Source: CAZFLD01 sp964519835
GTDB taxonomy: Bacteria; Spirochaetota; Spirochaetia; DSM-27196; CAZFLD01
Assembly (NCBI GenBank): GCA_964519835.1
Contig: CAZFLD010000008.1
Coordinates: 27,333 to 91,332 of the forward strand
Length of the DNA: 64,000 nt
Direction: 5' to 3'
A program made the translations under genes and the position numbers. The notes under the pieces were generated by a model. It was given only the letters and a program-made list of their open reading frames with translations, was not told where the DNA came from and made no database searches. Shown here in pieces: positions 17,516-26,865 of the stretch. How positions within the stretch are numbered: the first letter of the stretch is position 1; the number at the start of each line of letters is the position of its first letter.

Positions 17516-17536
17516 TTTTACTGGAGATGAGTAGCC

Positions 17537-18532
17537 ATAAGTACCGCTATCGTTCTTGACGGGCCCCAGGTCCTCGCGGACGTATGCGGCGCAAACGATT
17601 CAAACCTCCGCCTTATCGAGGAGTTACTCGCCGTACCCATCCGATCGCGGGGAAACGAAGTATTCATCGAATCCGATGACGCACAGAAGCGAAAAATCCT
17701 TCGACGCATGATGGAGGACCTCACGACGCACGTAGAACTGGGACGCACGCCCGGTCCGGATTTGGTACGCGCCGTATTCAAGGCGGCGTCCGGCGACACC
17801 GTTGAGGATTCGGACCTTTTAAAAGAAGCCGAGATCACGGTGCCGGGCGGGTTTTCCCGCGTATTTCCACGCAGTATTCGTCAGGCCGGCTACATCGACG
17901 GCATGCGCACGCATGAGCTCTGTTTTGGCATTGGTCCCGCAGGGACCGGGAAGACGTTTTTAGCCGTCGCCCATGCCATGCAACGGGTGTTGTCCCGGGC
18001 CAAGCGCAAGCTGATCCTCACGCGCCCCGTTGTGGAAGCGGGTGAGAGCCTAGGATTTTTGCCCGGAGACCTGGCGCAAAAGATCAATCCCTATCTCCGG
18101 CCTCTGTATGACTCCATGGAGGCGTTGGTTCCACACGAGGTCATTCGTCGAATGGAGGATAACGGCATCATCGAGATTGCGCCGCTCGCGTACATGAGGG
18201 GACGGAGCCTCAAGGACTGCTTTATTATTTTGGATGAAGCCCAGAACACCACTCGGGAGCAAATAAAAATGTTCCTGACCCGAATCGGCGAAGGGAGCGA
18301 GGCCGTTGTTACCGGCGACATCACACAAATCGATTTGCCACGCCACAAGGACTCCGGTCTCCTTCACGCGGCGCGTGTCCTCCAGACAATCCCGGACATT
18401 CAATTCAGCTTTTTTACCTCCGGCGACGTTGTCCGGAATCCGCTGGTCAAAAAGATCATTACCGCCTACGAAAACTACGAGTCCGCCGCGGACAGCAACA
18501 CCCCACAGGCGGCCAAGAGGAACCAATCGTGA
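17537..18532 (+). CDS. PhoH-family P-loop ATPase
   Basis: 331 residues if begun at ATA 17537. The PhoH N-terminal region (VLDGPQVLADVCGANDSNLR, then IRSRGNEVFIESDD) is clearly coding upstream of ATG 17708, the first conventional start in frame. A stop at 17528 leaves room only for GTA 17531, ATA 17537 or later codons. GGAG at 17523-17526 suits ATA 17537. An ATG at 17527 is in the wrong frame and would need a 1-nt shift. The Walker A motif GPAGTGKTFL (Lys139) and Walker B FIILDEAQNTT are intact. PhoH proteins are linked to RNA metabolism; ybeY follows directly, the usual pairing. Confidence 0.88.
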   Translation: MSTAIVLDGPQVLADVCGANDSNLRLIEELLAVPIRSRGNEVFIESDDAQKRKILRRMMEDLTTHVELGRTPGPDLVRAVFKAASGDTVEDSDLLKEAEITVPGGFSRVFPRSIRQAGYIDGMRTHELCFGIGPAGTGKTFLAVAHAMQRVLSRAKRKLILTRPVVEAGESLGFLPGDLAQKINPYLRPLYDSMEALVPHEVIRRMEDNGIIEIAPLAYMRGRSLKDCFIILDEAQNTTREQIKMFLTRIGEGSEAVVTGDITQIDLPRHKDSGLLHAARVLQTIPDIQFSFFTSGDVVRNPLVKKIITAYENYESAADSNTPQAAKRNQS

Positions 18533-19008
18533 ACACTGTAGAGGTCTCGTCGGAAGGATCCGACGAATCTGACGACCCTCATTTAGTCCGGCACATTCAA
18601 ACGTATAGCGCCACGGCATTGGAACATCTGAACATCGACGGCTGGGAGCTGTCGGTGCATCTGTGCGGCGATGAGACAATCACACACCTCAACCGGATGT
18701 ACCGGCGCAAGGACGGCCCAACCGACGTGTTGTCGTTTTCTCAGTTCGACAACGGCGATTACCGTCCGCCCGACGGGGAGATGGTTCCGGCCGGCGACAT
18801 CGTTGTCGCCCTTCCCCAGGCAAAAAAAAACGCGCGGAACTCCGGTTCCACCGTGGACGCGGAGATTGGGCGGCTGGTTGTGCACGGTATTTTGCACTTG
18901 GCGGGATATGACCATGGGGAGGAGGACACCGACGGACCGATGTTTGACCTACAAAACGAGATACTTGCTTTATTGCGTGCAAACCCGGCGCAGGAGACAT
19001 TATCGTGA
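18529..19008 (+). CDS. ybeY: Endoribonuclease YbeY
   Basis: 159 residues. The zinc motif HGILHLAGYDH supplies His119, His123 and His129. TDVLSFSQFD and the preceding Arg-rich turn (MYRRKDGPTDV) are also typical. YbeY trims 16S rRNA 3' ends and takes part in ribosome quality control. A short acidic N-terminal extension of ~18 residues precedes the usual start of similarity. GTG 18529 overlaps the phoH stop by 4 nt, so the two are translationally coupled, and the stop overlaps the next gene by 4 nt. Confidence 0.95.
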   Translation: MNTVEVSSEGSDESDDPHLVRHIQTYSATALEHLNIDGWELSVHLCGDETITHLNRMYRRKDGPTDVLSFSQFDNGDYRPPDGEMVPAGDIVVALPQAKKNARNSGSTVDAEIGRLVVHGILHLAGYDHGEEDTDGPMFDLQNEILALLRANPAQETLS

Positions 19009-19850
19009 GCAGCTCAAAACACGGAGGTTTTTTCCGGCGGCTTTTTCGCAAAGAAAACGATAACCGGGAACTCGAAGCGCTGAACCTGGAAAAGCAAGAC
19101 ATGATCCGCGGTATTGTGGAACTGTCGGAGACGACCGTTAAAGAAGTCATGGTCCCGCGTATCGACGTTGTATTTGTCTCCATGGACATGCAGGTCACGG
19201 AGATTCTCGAAAAGGTCGGAGATTCGGGCCACTCGCGATATCCGGTATACAAGGATACCATCGACAACGTCGTGGGAATGCTCTACGCCAAGGACCTGCT
19301 CGAGTATTGCTTTCGCGAAGATGAGTTCGACATCGGCAAGATCGTTCGCAAACCTTTTTTTGTGCCGGAATCTAAACGACTTGACTCTCTGCTCCGGGAA
19401 ATGAAGGGGCGCCACGTCCACATCGCCGTTGCCGTGGATGAGTACGGAGGCGTATCCGGCATTGTCTGTTTCGAAGACATCATCGAAGAGATCGTGGGCG
19501 ACATCCAGGACGAGTTCGACCACGAGCGGGAGGACGTACTCCAAATCGGCGACGGAGTCTACCTGTGCGATGCCCGTGTCGATATAGAGGACCTCAACGA
19601 GGAGATCCAGTCCGAGATACCCGACGACGACTACGACACATTGGGCGGCTTTGTGTTTGACCTCTTTGGCAAGATTCCCGTCAAATACGAGAAGGTCCGC
19701 TACGAAAATTTCGACTTTATTATCCAAGATATGGACGGCCACAAAATCCGGACGGTCAAGGTCATCCGCCTGCGGGAAGAGGACCTTGCCGAAGAATCCG
19801 GGAAAGACACGGAAAATGACCTCCAAAAAAAGCAGCGGGAAAAGGCATAA
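19005..19850 (+). CDS. CBS-domain HlyC/CorC family protein
   Basis: 281 residues. Two CBS domains span roughly residues 46-165 (VKEVMVPRIDVVFVSMDM starts the first; GGVSGIVCFEDIIEEIVGDI ends the second). A CorC/HlyC C-terminal domain follows at ~185-265 (YDTLGGFVFDLFGKIP). There is no DUF21 membrane domain, so this is the short, soluble CorC/TlyC type, associated with Mg2+/Co2+ efflux. The order phoH-ybeY-corC is widely conserved. The start is coupled to ybeY by a 4-nt overlap, and the 3' end overlaps the next gene by 35 nt. Confidence 0.9.
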   Translation: MSSSKHGGFFRRLFRKENDNRELEALNLEKQDMIRGIVELSETTVKEVMVPRIDVVFVSMDMQVTEILEKVGDSGHSRYPVYKDTIDNVVGMLYAKDLLEYCFREDEFDIGKIVRKPFFVPESKRLDSLLREMKGRHVHIAVAVDEYGGVSGIVCFEDIIEEIVGDIQDEFDHEREDVLQIGDGVYLCDARVDIEDLNEEIQSEIPDDDYDTLGGFVFDLFGKIPVKYEKVRYENFDFIIQDMDGHKIRTVKVIRLREEDLAEESGKDTENDLQKKQREKA

Positions 19851-21813
19851 GCCCTTCGCCAAGTACGCCTTTTGCTTGGTTTTCCTGCTAGTTTCCACCG
19901 CCGCCGGTGCGCAGACGGCGGTGGATTTTTACCGTGCCGGGTCACGGGCGCTTGCCGCCGGTGACTTGCCGGAGGCCGTGGAGAACCTCCGCGAGGCCGT
20001 GCGTATCAACAACGCCTACTTCGACGCCTACGCCGGGCTCGCCGAGGCTTACTACCTTCTCGATGAGTATGACGAGGCACTGGCGAACATCCGTGAGGCG
20101 GTTCGGCTCAGCAGAAGAAACGCGGATGTGTACGTGTTGCAGGCACGGATTCTCCTTGGGCTCGGCGACCTGCCTGGTGCTCGGGAAGCGCTGGATATCG
20201 CGCTCCGCCTTCGACCAAACGATGCGTCCGCCCGGCTCACAGAGGCGGAGATCGCCCTCGCTGAGGGGCAGGTGGATGCGGCTGAAGACCGCTTTCTCGA
20301 GGTCCTGCGGCTGAACCCGGACGGTAGACAGGCGCTTTTGTCCCTTATGATCCTCTACGACACGATGGGCCAACCGGAGAGGGCTGAGCGATATCTTGAC
20401 CCGGCGCTGCGAAACTATGCGGACAGCGCTCTTGTACAGTACCTTGCCGCCACCCACTACCTCGGCTCGGGCAACGTAAACACCGCCATGCGCCACGTTC
20501 AAACAGCTGTGACGCTCGAACCCGATTATCGGGACGCGCTTCTCTTGCTCGGCGCCCTGTACTACTACCAGGAGCGTCACTCCGAGGCGGAGGCGGTCAT
20601 GGACCAGCTTCTAAACCGGGACCCACAGGACATTGAGGCGTGGTACATCCGCTCGGTTTCGCAAGAGGCCCAGGGGCGCGTTGGCGACGCGATTATGGGC
20701 TACAGGCGGGCGCTCCGGGTCTCCCCGGATTTTGAGGCGGCGCGTCTTGCGATGGAGGCGGCAATCTTGGACAACCTCGATTTGGAGGACAACCGCCGCG
20801 CCGAATCCGCCGCCTATCGGTTTGGGCGTGCCGGCCTATTCGCGGAACAGAACCTCTTCTCGCGGGCGGCCACGGAGTATCGGCGGGGCCTGCGCCTTGA
20901 CCCATACAGCACCGAGGGGCGCATGGGCTACGCGGAGCTCTATCGAACCGGTGGTCGTTTTGCGACGTTTTTGGCCCAAGCCCAGGTCATCCGGGACCTC
21001 GGCATGGAGACGATGGAGGTGGCGGATATCATCGAGATCTACGAGAGCCTGCTTTCAGACAGCGTGTCGACGGAGTGGGGGATCGACCAGTTCTCCCTGC
21101 CGCGCCGGCCGCTGGTCATCTCGCTGTTCTACGAGACTTCGGGCTTTAGTTTGGGGCTCCCTGAGTCGTCCCGTTTTTTTGCGGGCTTTGCCCACGATAT
21201 GGTCCTCGGCATGGAAAACCTCGAACCCTCGGATGTGCCCCAAGCCGTTCCGGGCTACGGCCGGGCGTTTCGACAGGCGCGCGACCACAATAGCGACTAC
21301 TTTGTGCTTTTTTCCTTTGAAGACCAGGACCGGTCGTTTCGGGGCCGGGCCGAGGTATACCTAACACGGACCGGCGCGGAGGTAGCCGAGTTCGTGGCCG
21401 GCAGGAGCGGCAACGACAGGGTACAAGGCGTGCTGACCACCTTGGTGGAAGAGATCGAGGCTCTGGCCCCCGTGTCGGCACAGCTTGTCGCGCGAGAGCT
21501 TGACCGCGGCGTGATTGCGCTTGGAGCCGCCGACGGCCTGGTGGAAGGCGACACGTTTCCAATCGTCGCGGAGACAGCCTACCTGCTCGCCCGCGACGGA
21601 TTGAGCTTTTTGTACTCGGAAAACGACGTGCGGGGCACGTTCGAAGTGACTCGGACGGACGATCTTATCTCAGAGGGGGATATCTCCTCGACGGACTTCT
21701 TCGACACGATTAGCATCGGAGACCTGGTGCTCGCCGGCGGCCAAGAGCCCGTCGAAACGCCCGCCGCGGGCCTCTTTCCTCCAATCTACCACCGAATTCG
21801 CGCCGTCCGCTAA
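19816..21813 (+). CDS. Exported TPR protein
   Basis: 665 residues from ATG 19816, chosen because it gives a signal peptide (Lys-rich start, AFCLVFLLVSTAAGAQ) whereas upstream in-frame sequence lies inside corC. Residues ~30-430 contain at least eight TPR units, for example GDLPEAVENLREAVRINNAY and DEYDEALANIREAVRLSRRN. The last ~200 residues form a different alpha/beta domain (VISLFYETSGFSLGLPES onward) with no recognised family. It is likely a periplasmic scaffold. It ends the phoH operon and is followed by a strong terminator. Confidence 0.8.
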   Translation: MTSKKSSGKRHKPFAKYAFCLVFLLVSTAAGAQTAVDFYRAGSRALAAGDLPEAVENLREAVRINNAYFDAYAGLAEAYYLLDEYDEALANIREAVRLSRRNADVYVLQARILLGLGDLPGAREALDIALRLRPNDASARLTEAEIALAEGQVDAAEDRFLEVLRLNPDGRQALLSLMILYDTMGQPERAERYLDPALRNYADSALVQYLAATHYLGSGNVNTAMRHVQTAVTLEPDYRDALLLLGALYYYQERHSEAEAVMDQLLNRDPQDIEAWYIRSVSQEAQGRVGDAIMGYRRALRVSPDFEAARLAMEAAILDNLDLEDNRRAESAAYRFGRAGLFAEQNLFSRAATEYRRGLRLDPYSTEGRMGYAELYRTGGRFATFLAQAQVIRDLGMETMEVADIIEIYESLLSDSVSTEWGIDQFSLPRRPLVISLFYETSGFSLGLPESSRFFAGFAHDMVLGMENLEPSDVPQAVPGYGRAFRQARDHNSDYFVLFSFEDQDRSFRGRAEVYLTRTGAEVAEFVAGRSGNDRVQGVLTTLVEEIEALAPVSAQLVARELDRGVIALGAADGLVEGDTFPIVAETAYLLARDGLSFLYSENDVRGTFEVTRTDDLISEGDISSTDFFDTISIGDLVLAGGQEPVETPAAGLFPPIYHRIRAVR

Positions 21814-21819
21814 CGCCGT

Positions 21820-21858
21820 GCCTGGAGGGAGCCTGCCCCTCCGGGCCTGCTTTTTTTT
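21820..21858 (+). terminator. Rho-independent terminator of the phoH operon
   Basis: A 10-bp stem (GCCTGGAGGG with CCCTCCGGGC, one G-T pair), a 7-nt loop and, after a 4-nt gap, eight T residues at 21851-21858. Confidence 0.8.
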
Positions 21859-21946
21859 CCCGGCGGCACTATCCGCCTCGACGGAGAAACGGCTGCCGGT
21901 GCGGCCCGGGATGCCGGACCGCCGGACTCGGTGGTGCGCGTAATCG

Positions 21947-21976
21947 TTGACAACACAATGGGAAAGGTCGTATAGT
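21947..21976 (+). promoter_or_regulatory. Strong promoter of the gap-pgk-tpiA-secG cluster
   Basis: Consensus TTGACA at 21947-21952, an 18-nt spacer and TATAGT at 21971-21976. Predicted transcript start is near 21983, giving a ~55-nt leader with CTGGAGG at 22027-22033 before gap. The 88 nt between the upstream terminator and this promoter show nothing else. Confidence 0.75.
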
Positions 21977-22037
21977 CCGCGTGAGCCATAATGGCAATAC
22001 CAAACAGAAAGACTCTACCGAATTCACTGGAGGCGCA

Positions 22038-23039
22038 ATGAGTATCGCAATTAACGGATTTGGCCGCATCGGCCGAAATGTCTTTAAGATCGCTTTGGAA
22101 AAAGGTGTCGACGTCGTCGCCATCAACGATATCACCGACAACAAGACCCTCGCACACCTCCTGAAATACGATTCCACACAGGGAAAGTTTGAAGGTACGG
22201 TTGAATACGACGACGCAAACCTCATCGTCAACGGCAAAAAATACAAGGTCTGCGCCGAAAGAAACCCCGCCCAAATTCCCTGGGGCTCGGCACCGGACGT
22301 AGTTATCGAGTCCACCGGCGTATTCACGACACGCGAAGGCGATCGCGGTGGTTACGGCGACCATCTCAAAAATGCGTCGTTTCCGGCCAAGCGAGTCATC
22401 CTCACCGTTCCGGCCAAAGATCAAATCGACAACATGATCGTCCTTGGTGTCAATGATTCGGCTCTCAGGGACGAAGACCTTTGTATTTCCAACGCCTCAT
22501 GTACCACAAACTGCTTGGCACCAATTGCCAAGGTTTTGGACGACGCGTTTGGCATTGACTCGGGCTTGATGACGACCATCCACTCCTACACCAACGACCA
22601 GACGGTGCTCGACGGCCCGCACAAGGACCTTCGTCGCGCTCGCTCCTGTGCGATCAATATGATCCCCACCACGACCGGCGCGGCCCGGGCGGTCGGCAAG
22701 GTGCTTCCCCACCTAAACGGCAAGCTTGACGGCGTCGCCATTCGTGTTCCGACTCCGACCGGCTCCATTGTTGACTTGGTTGCCGAGGTTAAGTCGGAGG
22801 TAACCGTGGATGCCGTAAACAAAGCCATGAAAGATGCTTCCCAGGGCGCACTCAAGGGCATCCTGGCATACACCGAGGACCCGATTGTTTCCTCGGACAT
22901 CGTTCATGACTCCCATTCGTCGATCTTTGACGCGGCGAGCACCATGGTGATGGGAAAAAGGGTTAAAGTCTTTTCGTGGTATGATAACGAGTGGGGCTAC
23001 TCACACCGAGTTGTCGACCTGGCCAAGCTAATCTCATAG
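22038..23039 (+). CDS. gap: Glyceraldehyde-3-phosphate dehydrogenase
   Basis: 333 residues. N-terminal NAD-binding motif INGFGRIGRN and catalytic Cys155 in SNASCTTNCLAP are intact. SYTNDQTVLDGPHKDLRRAR and WYDNEWGYSHRVVDLAKLI are typical of the class. It oxidises glyceraldehyde 3-phosphate to 1,3-bisphosphoglycerate in glycolysis. ATG 22038 follows CTGGAGG; a GTG at 21981 is in frame but lies at the predicted transcription start and adds 19 unconserved residues, so it is rejected. pgk starts 6 nt after the stop. Confidence 0.98.
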   Translation: MSIAINGFGRIGRNVFKIALEKGVDVVAINDITDNKTLAHLLKYDSTQGKFEGTVEYDDANLIVNGKKYKVCAERNPAQIPWGSAPDVVIESTGVFTTREGDRGGYGDHLKNASFPAKRVILTVPAKDQIDNMIVLGVNDSALRDEDLCISNASCTTNCLAPIAKVLDDAFGIDSGLMTTIHSYTNDQTVLDGPHKDLRRARSCAINMIPTTTGAARAVGKVLPHLNGKLDGVAIRVPTPTGSIVDLVAEVKSEVTVDAVNKAMKDASQGALKGILAYTEDPIVSSDIVHDSHSSIFDAASTMVMGKRVKVFSWYDNEWGYSHRVVDLAKLIS

Positions 23040-23045
23040 GGTTTT

Positions 23046-24233
23046 ATGGAAGTACGTACAGTTAAAGATCTAGACATAAAAGGCCGGCGCGTGCTTGCTC
23101 GCGTCGACTTTAATGTGCCGATAGACAACGGCGTGGTAACGGATGCCACACGTATCGAGGCGGCTCTTCCCACCATCAAATACGTGCTCGACATCGAAGG
23201 CACGTCGATTATCCTCATGAGCCACCTCGGACGCCCAAAGGGTCAGCGAAAGCCGGAGTTCAGCCTAAAACCCGTGGCATCCAAGCTCGAGGATCTCCTC
23301 GGGCGGCCCGTTACCATGGCGGACGACGTTGTCGGCCCGTCGGTAGACGATGCGGTATCCTCCATGAAGACCGGTGACATTCTCGTCTTGGAGAACACTC
23401 GTTTTCACCCAGGCGAAGAGAAAAACGACCCGGAGCTTTCCGCCGCGCTGGCAAAGCTCGGCGACGTTTTTGTGAACGACGCCTTCGGCTCCGCGCACCG
23501 GGCACACGCAAGCACCGAGGGTATCGCACATCACCTGCCTTCCGCGGCGGGCTTTCTTATCGAGAAAGAGGTTACCTTTTTCGACAAGGTTGTAGAGAAA
23601 CCGGAAAAACCGGTCGTAGCCGTCATCGGTGGCGCCAAGGTAAGCAGCAAGATTGCCGTCTTGGAGTCGCTTATCCCCAAATGCGCAAGCCTTATCATCG
23701 GCGGAGGCATGGCATACACCTTCCTAAAGGCGATGGGAAAGCAGATCGGGAAGTCGCTCATCGAAGAGGATTACATCGACACCGCGAAAAGCCTTATCGA
23801 AGCGGCGGACAAAGCGGGTGTCGACATTATCCTGCCGCAGGACCACGTGTGCGCGACGGAGTTTTCAGCTGATGCCAAGCCCCAAAACGTCGACACGGAG
23901 GACATTCCCGACGGCCTTATCGCGATGGATGTCGGTCCCAAGACCATTGACGCCTGTAGGACGGCACTCGCAGGCGCAAAGACCATCGTGTGGAACGGTC
24001 CGCTGGGTGTATTCGAGTTCGACGCCTTTGCAACGGGCACGCTGGAAGTTGCTCGAATGGTTGCCGATTGCGCCGGCACAACGGTCGTCGGTGGGGGTGA
24101 TTCCGTCGCCGCGGTAAACAAGTTCGGCCTGGCGGAGAAAATCGACCATGTGTCCACCGGCGGCGGCGCATCCTTGGAATACCTCGAGGGCAAGGTCCTC
24201 CCGGGAATCAAGGCGCTGCAAAAGGACGGCTAA
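23046..24233 (+). CDS. pgk: Phosphoglycerate kinase
   Basis: 395 residues, standard length. Landmarks in order: VLARVDFNVPIDNGVVTD, LMSHLGRPKG, LENTRFHPGEEKNDPE, VNDAFGSAHRAHAST, AVIGGAKVSSKI, TIVWNGPLGVFE and the nucleotide-binding GGGDSVAAV. It transfers the phosphate of 1,3-bisphosphoglycerate to ADP. It sits 6 nt after gap and 6 nt before tpiA, so the three enzymes are made together from the promoter upstream of gap. Confidence 0.98.
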   Translation: MEVRTVKDLDIKGRRVLARVDFNVPIDNGVVTDATRIEAALPTIKYVLDIEGTSIILMSHLGRPKGQRKPEFSLKPVASKLEDLLGRPVTMADDVVGPSVDDAVSSMKTGDILVLENTRFHPGEEKNDPELSAALAKLGDVFVNDAFGSAHRAHASTEGIAHHLPSAAGFLIEKEVTFFDKVVEKPEKPVVAVIGGAKVSSKIAVLESLIPKCASLIIGGGMAYTFLKAMGKQIGKSLIEEDYIDTAKSLIEAADKAGVDIILPQDHVCATEFSADAKPQNVDTEDIPDGLIAMDVGPKTIDACRTALAGAKTIVWNGPLGVFEFDAFATGTLEVARMVADCAGTTVVGGGDSVAAVNKFGLAEKIDHVSTGGGASLEYLEGKVLPGIKALQKDG

Positions 24234-24239
24234 AAGTTT

Positions 24240-24980
<741 letters not shown>

Positions 24981-25011
24981 CAAATCCTAAGTCGGACTTG
25001 GAGAACTCAGA

Positions 25012-25524
25012 ATGGGCTTTTTGACCATACTCCTTATCATCATTTTCGCGGCAAGTGCGCTTCTGCTTATAGGCCTGGTCATGCTTCAGGACGAAGGTGG
25101 AGACGGCCTCGGAGGCATCTTCGGCGGCGGAGGCGCAACACAGGTCGGTAACCGATCCGGAAACATCCTCACCAAGACAACCTCCATACTCGGCGCGATA
25201 TTTCTCACAAGCTCCTTTTTCCTCGCATTCCTAAACCGAACGCCGGACGCCGGTGATATTGTCTCCGCGGCGGCTCGCCTCGACAGCTCGGAAGAGGTCG
25301 TCGAATGGTGGGATGTTGATGAGGAGGCGGATCCCGACACCGACTTACAACTTCCGGGCGGGCTTCTCGAGAGCCTGGAAGGTGAAGCGGAAGCCGGAGA
25401 GCTGGATATCGACACTCTCGGCGAGCCTGCGGGCGACGACGGCCAAGGCGACGCCGGTACCGAGCCCGGTACCGAGCCCGGTGGTGAGCCCGGTGCTCAG
25501 ACCGAGGGAGCCGCGGCTGAGTAG
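25012..25524 (+). CDS. secG: SecG preprotein translocase subunit with long acidic tail
   Basis: 170 residues, about twice the usual SecG length. Residues 3-26 and 57-73 are the two membrane helices. Between them is the SecG loop DEGGDGLGGIFGGGGATQVGN, and the segment NILTKTTSILGAIFLTSS is typical. From ~85 the protein is a hydrophilic, Asp/Glu/Gly-rich tail ending in PGTEPG/PGGEPG repeats. The tail is probably disordered. SecG assists SecYE-dependent export. GGAG precedes the start. It closes the gap-pgk-tpiA group. Confidence 0.9.
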   Translation: MGFLTILLIIIFAASALLLIGLVMLQDEGGDGLGGIFGGGGATQVGNRSGNILTKTTSILGAIFLTSSFFLAFLNRTPDAGDIVSAAARLDSSEEVVEWWDVDEEADPDTDLQLPGGLLESLEGEAEAGELDIDTLGEPAGDDGQGDAGTEPGTEPGGEPGAQTEGAAAE

Positions 25525-25531
25525 ATCCTGG

Positions 25532-25559
25532 CGAGCCTACAACCTCGAGCCTACAACCT
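25532..25559 (+). repeat. Perfect 14-bp tandem duplication
   Basis: CGAGCCTACAACCT occurs twice, head to tail, at 25532-25545 and 25546-25559. It fills the short gap between secG and the next gene, just before its GGGGGAG ribosome-binding site. Confidence 0.9.
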
Positions 25560-25573
25560 AGGGGGAGATGAGG

Positions 25574-25993
25574 ATGCGAGTAGCGATAGTGTTTATAGCG
25601 CAGAAATACAGAGACAAGCTTCTCGCCATCTCAAAGGGTCTGCAGAAGGGAATCGAGGGTCTCGGTCACAAGGTGGACATCATCGACGGTGGTCGTGATG
25701 TAAGCACAAAACTGTCCATCTACGAGTATATCTGTGTCGGCTCCGAATCTACGTCCATAATCGGCGGGAAGATCCCGGCAAAGGTCTCTGAATACTTGGG
25801 GCAGGCGGGAATGATCTCCGGCAAACGGTCGTTTGCGTTTGTGGTCCGCAAGGGATTCTCTCGCGAAAAGGCGATGAGAAGGCTCATGAAGGCCATGGAA
25901 GGCGAGGGAATGTATCTCAAGTTCTCGTACGAGCTCGCCTCGCCGGAGGAAGCGGAGATAATCGGAAGTCGCCTAAACATCAGCAAGGGATAG
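25574..25993 (+). CDS. Small protein with flavodoxin-like pattern
   Basis: 139 residues from ATG 25574, 6 nt after GGGGGAG (25561-25567); ATG 25568 abuts that site and is less likely. The sequence alternates strands and helices: VAIVFIAQKYRDKLLAISKG, then VDIIDGG, YICVGSESTSIIGGKIP, and SFAFVVRKGF. This is how a flavodoxin-like alpha/beta sandwich would read, but the phosphate-loop signature is not clear and FMN binding is not claimed. There is no signal peptide. It may be a spirochaete-restricted family. It is followed 32 nt later by a DnaJ-domain gene. Confidence 0.65.
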   Translation: MRVAIVFIAQKYRDKLLAISKGLQKGIEGLGHKVDIIDGGRDVSTKLSIYEYICVGSESTSIIGGKIPAKVSEYLGQAGMISGKRSFAFVVRKGFSREKAMRRLMKAMEGEGMYLKFSYELASPEEAEIIGSRLNISKG

Positions 25994-26025
25994 GGCCCAA
26001 GACAAGAACAGGCCGAGGACTACGA

Positions 26026-26817
26026 TTGAAAGACTACTACGAGATCCTCGAAGTCGATACCGAGTCGACTCCGGAGCAGATTAAGCGCGCGTTCCGGAAA
26101 AAAGCAAAAGAGCTGCATCCCGACCTAAGTCACGCCGGGTCGTACTCCGCGGAAAAACTCCACCTCCTCATTCAAGCATATGAGACTCTCAGCGACGCCA
26201 GGAGGCGGGAGGAGTATGACAGAACCTTTTGTATCGTGCCGAGCGGTCTGCGCTTCGACTACCGGGAGTTTCTAAAAGAGAGACCGGATGACTTGGGCAG
26301 GCAGTCGCGACTGATATTCTACGACCTGCTTCACAGCAACTCCGACGACGCAATTAGCCTGTATGAGGCGCTGTCTATGCAGTGGGAGTTTGATCTTTCC
26401 ACGCACCTCGACCGCGAGGACTATATGGACTGCGCGTTTTTGCTCGCGGAAGCCCTGGAAGAACGCGAGGAGTACGTCAAAGCATATCGCCTCTACCGAT
26501 CGGTCATTTCATTTGAGATGGAAAAGCCGTATTTTCGGCACTTTTTCGAAGAGGTCACGGAACGGCTGCGAACACTTGTCTGTTTTAAGATGCCGGAGAG
26601 CGTGTCCAACGAAATCATCCTCCAGTGCCTCAACGAGCTGGTCGTTTTTGATTTCTCCCGGAAAGACACGGCCTTTTACCTCAAAAAGGCTGCCGAAATC
26701 TATACGGACAGAGGCCAGTTCGACGTGGCGGCGCACTACTTGCAACGCGGGTTGGAGCTCGATAGTAAGCTCTCCGGTGTTAAGAAGTTAAAAACTAAGA
26801 TCGGGTTTCCGGACTGA
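26026..26817 (+). CDS. J-domain protein with helical C-terminal region
   Basis: 263 residues from TTG 26026. Residues 1-68 are a full J domain (YYEILEVDTESTPEQIKRAF) with the HPD tripeptide at 31-33, needed to stimulate Hsp70 ATPase. There is no Gly/Phe region, zinc finger or DnaJ C-terminal domain. Instead ~190 residues of helix pairs follow, some TPR-like (DRGQFDVAAHYLQRGLELDS). It is therefore a specialised co-chaperone, not DnaJ itself. TTG is the only start that keeps the J domain whole, and CCGAGGA lies a suitable distance upstream. Confidence 0.85.
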   Translation: MKDYYEILEVDTESTPEQIKRAFRKKAKELHPDLSHAGSYSAEKLHLLIQAYETLSDARRREEYDRTFCIVPSGLRFDYREFLKERPDDLGRQSRLIFYDLLHSNSDDAISLYEALSMQWEFDLSTHLDREDYMDCAFLLAEALEEREEYVKAYRLYRSVISFEMEKPYFRHFFEEVTERLRTLVCFKMPESVSNEIILQCLNELVVFDFSRKDTAFYLKKAAEIYTDRGQFDVAAHYLQRGLELDSKLSGVKKLKTKIGFPD

Positions 26818-26834
26818 GGACCATTTTGGCACCG

Positions 26835-26843
26835 TGCTATAGT
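26835..26843 (+). promoter_or_regulatory. Extended -10 promoter
   Basis: TGC directly followed by TATAGT (26838-26843) is an extended -10 element without a good -35 box. It lies 22 nt before the PpiC foldase ATG, leaving a leader of about 16 nt that includes ACAGGA. Confidence 0.4.
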
Positions 26844-26865
26844 TAGGACCACTACAGGATTTTTG

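Noticed and set aside
21981..22037. GTG 21981 as an N-terminally extended gap start
   Set aside because: It lies at the predicted transcription start and adds residues unlike the family; ATG 22038 has CTGGAGG in place.
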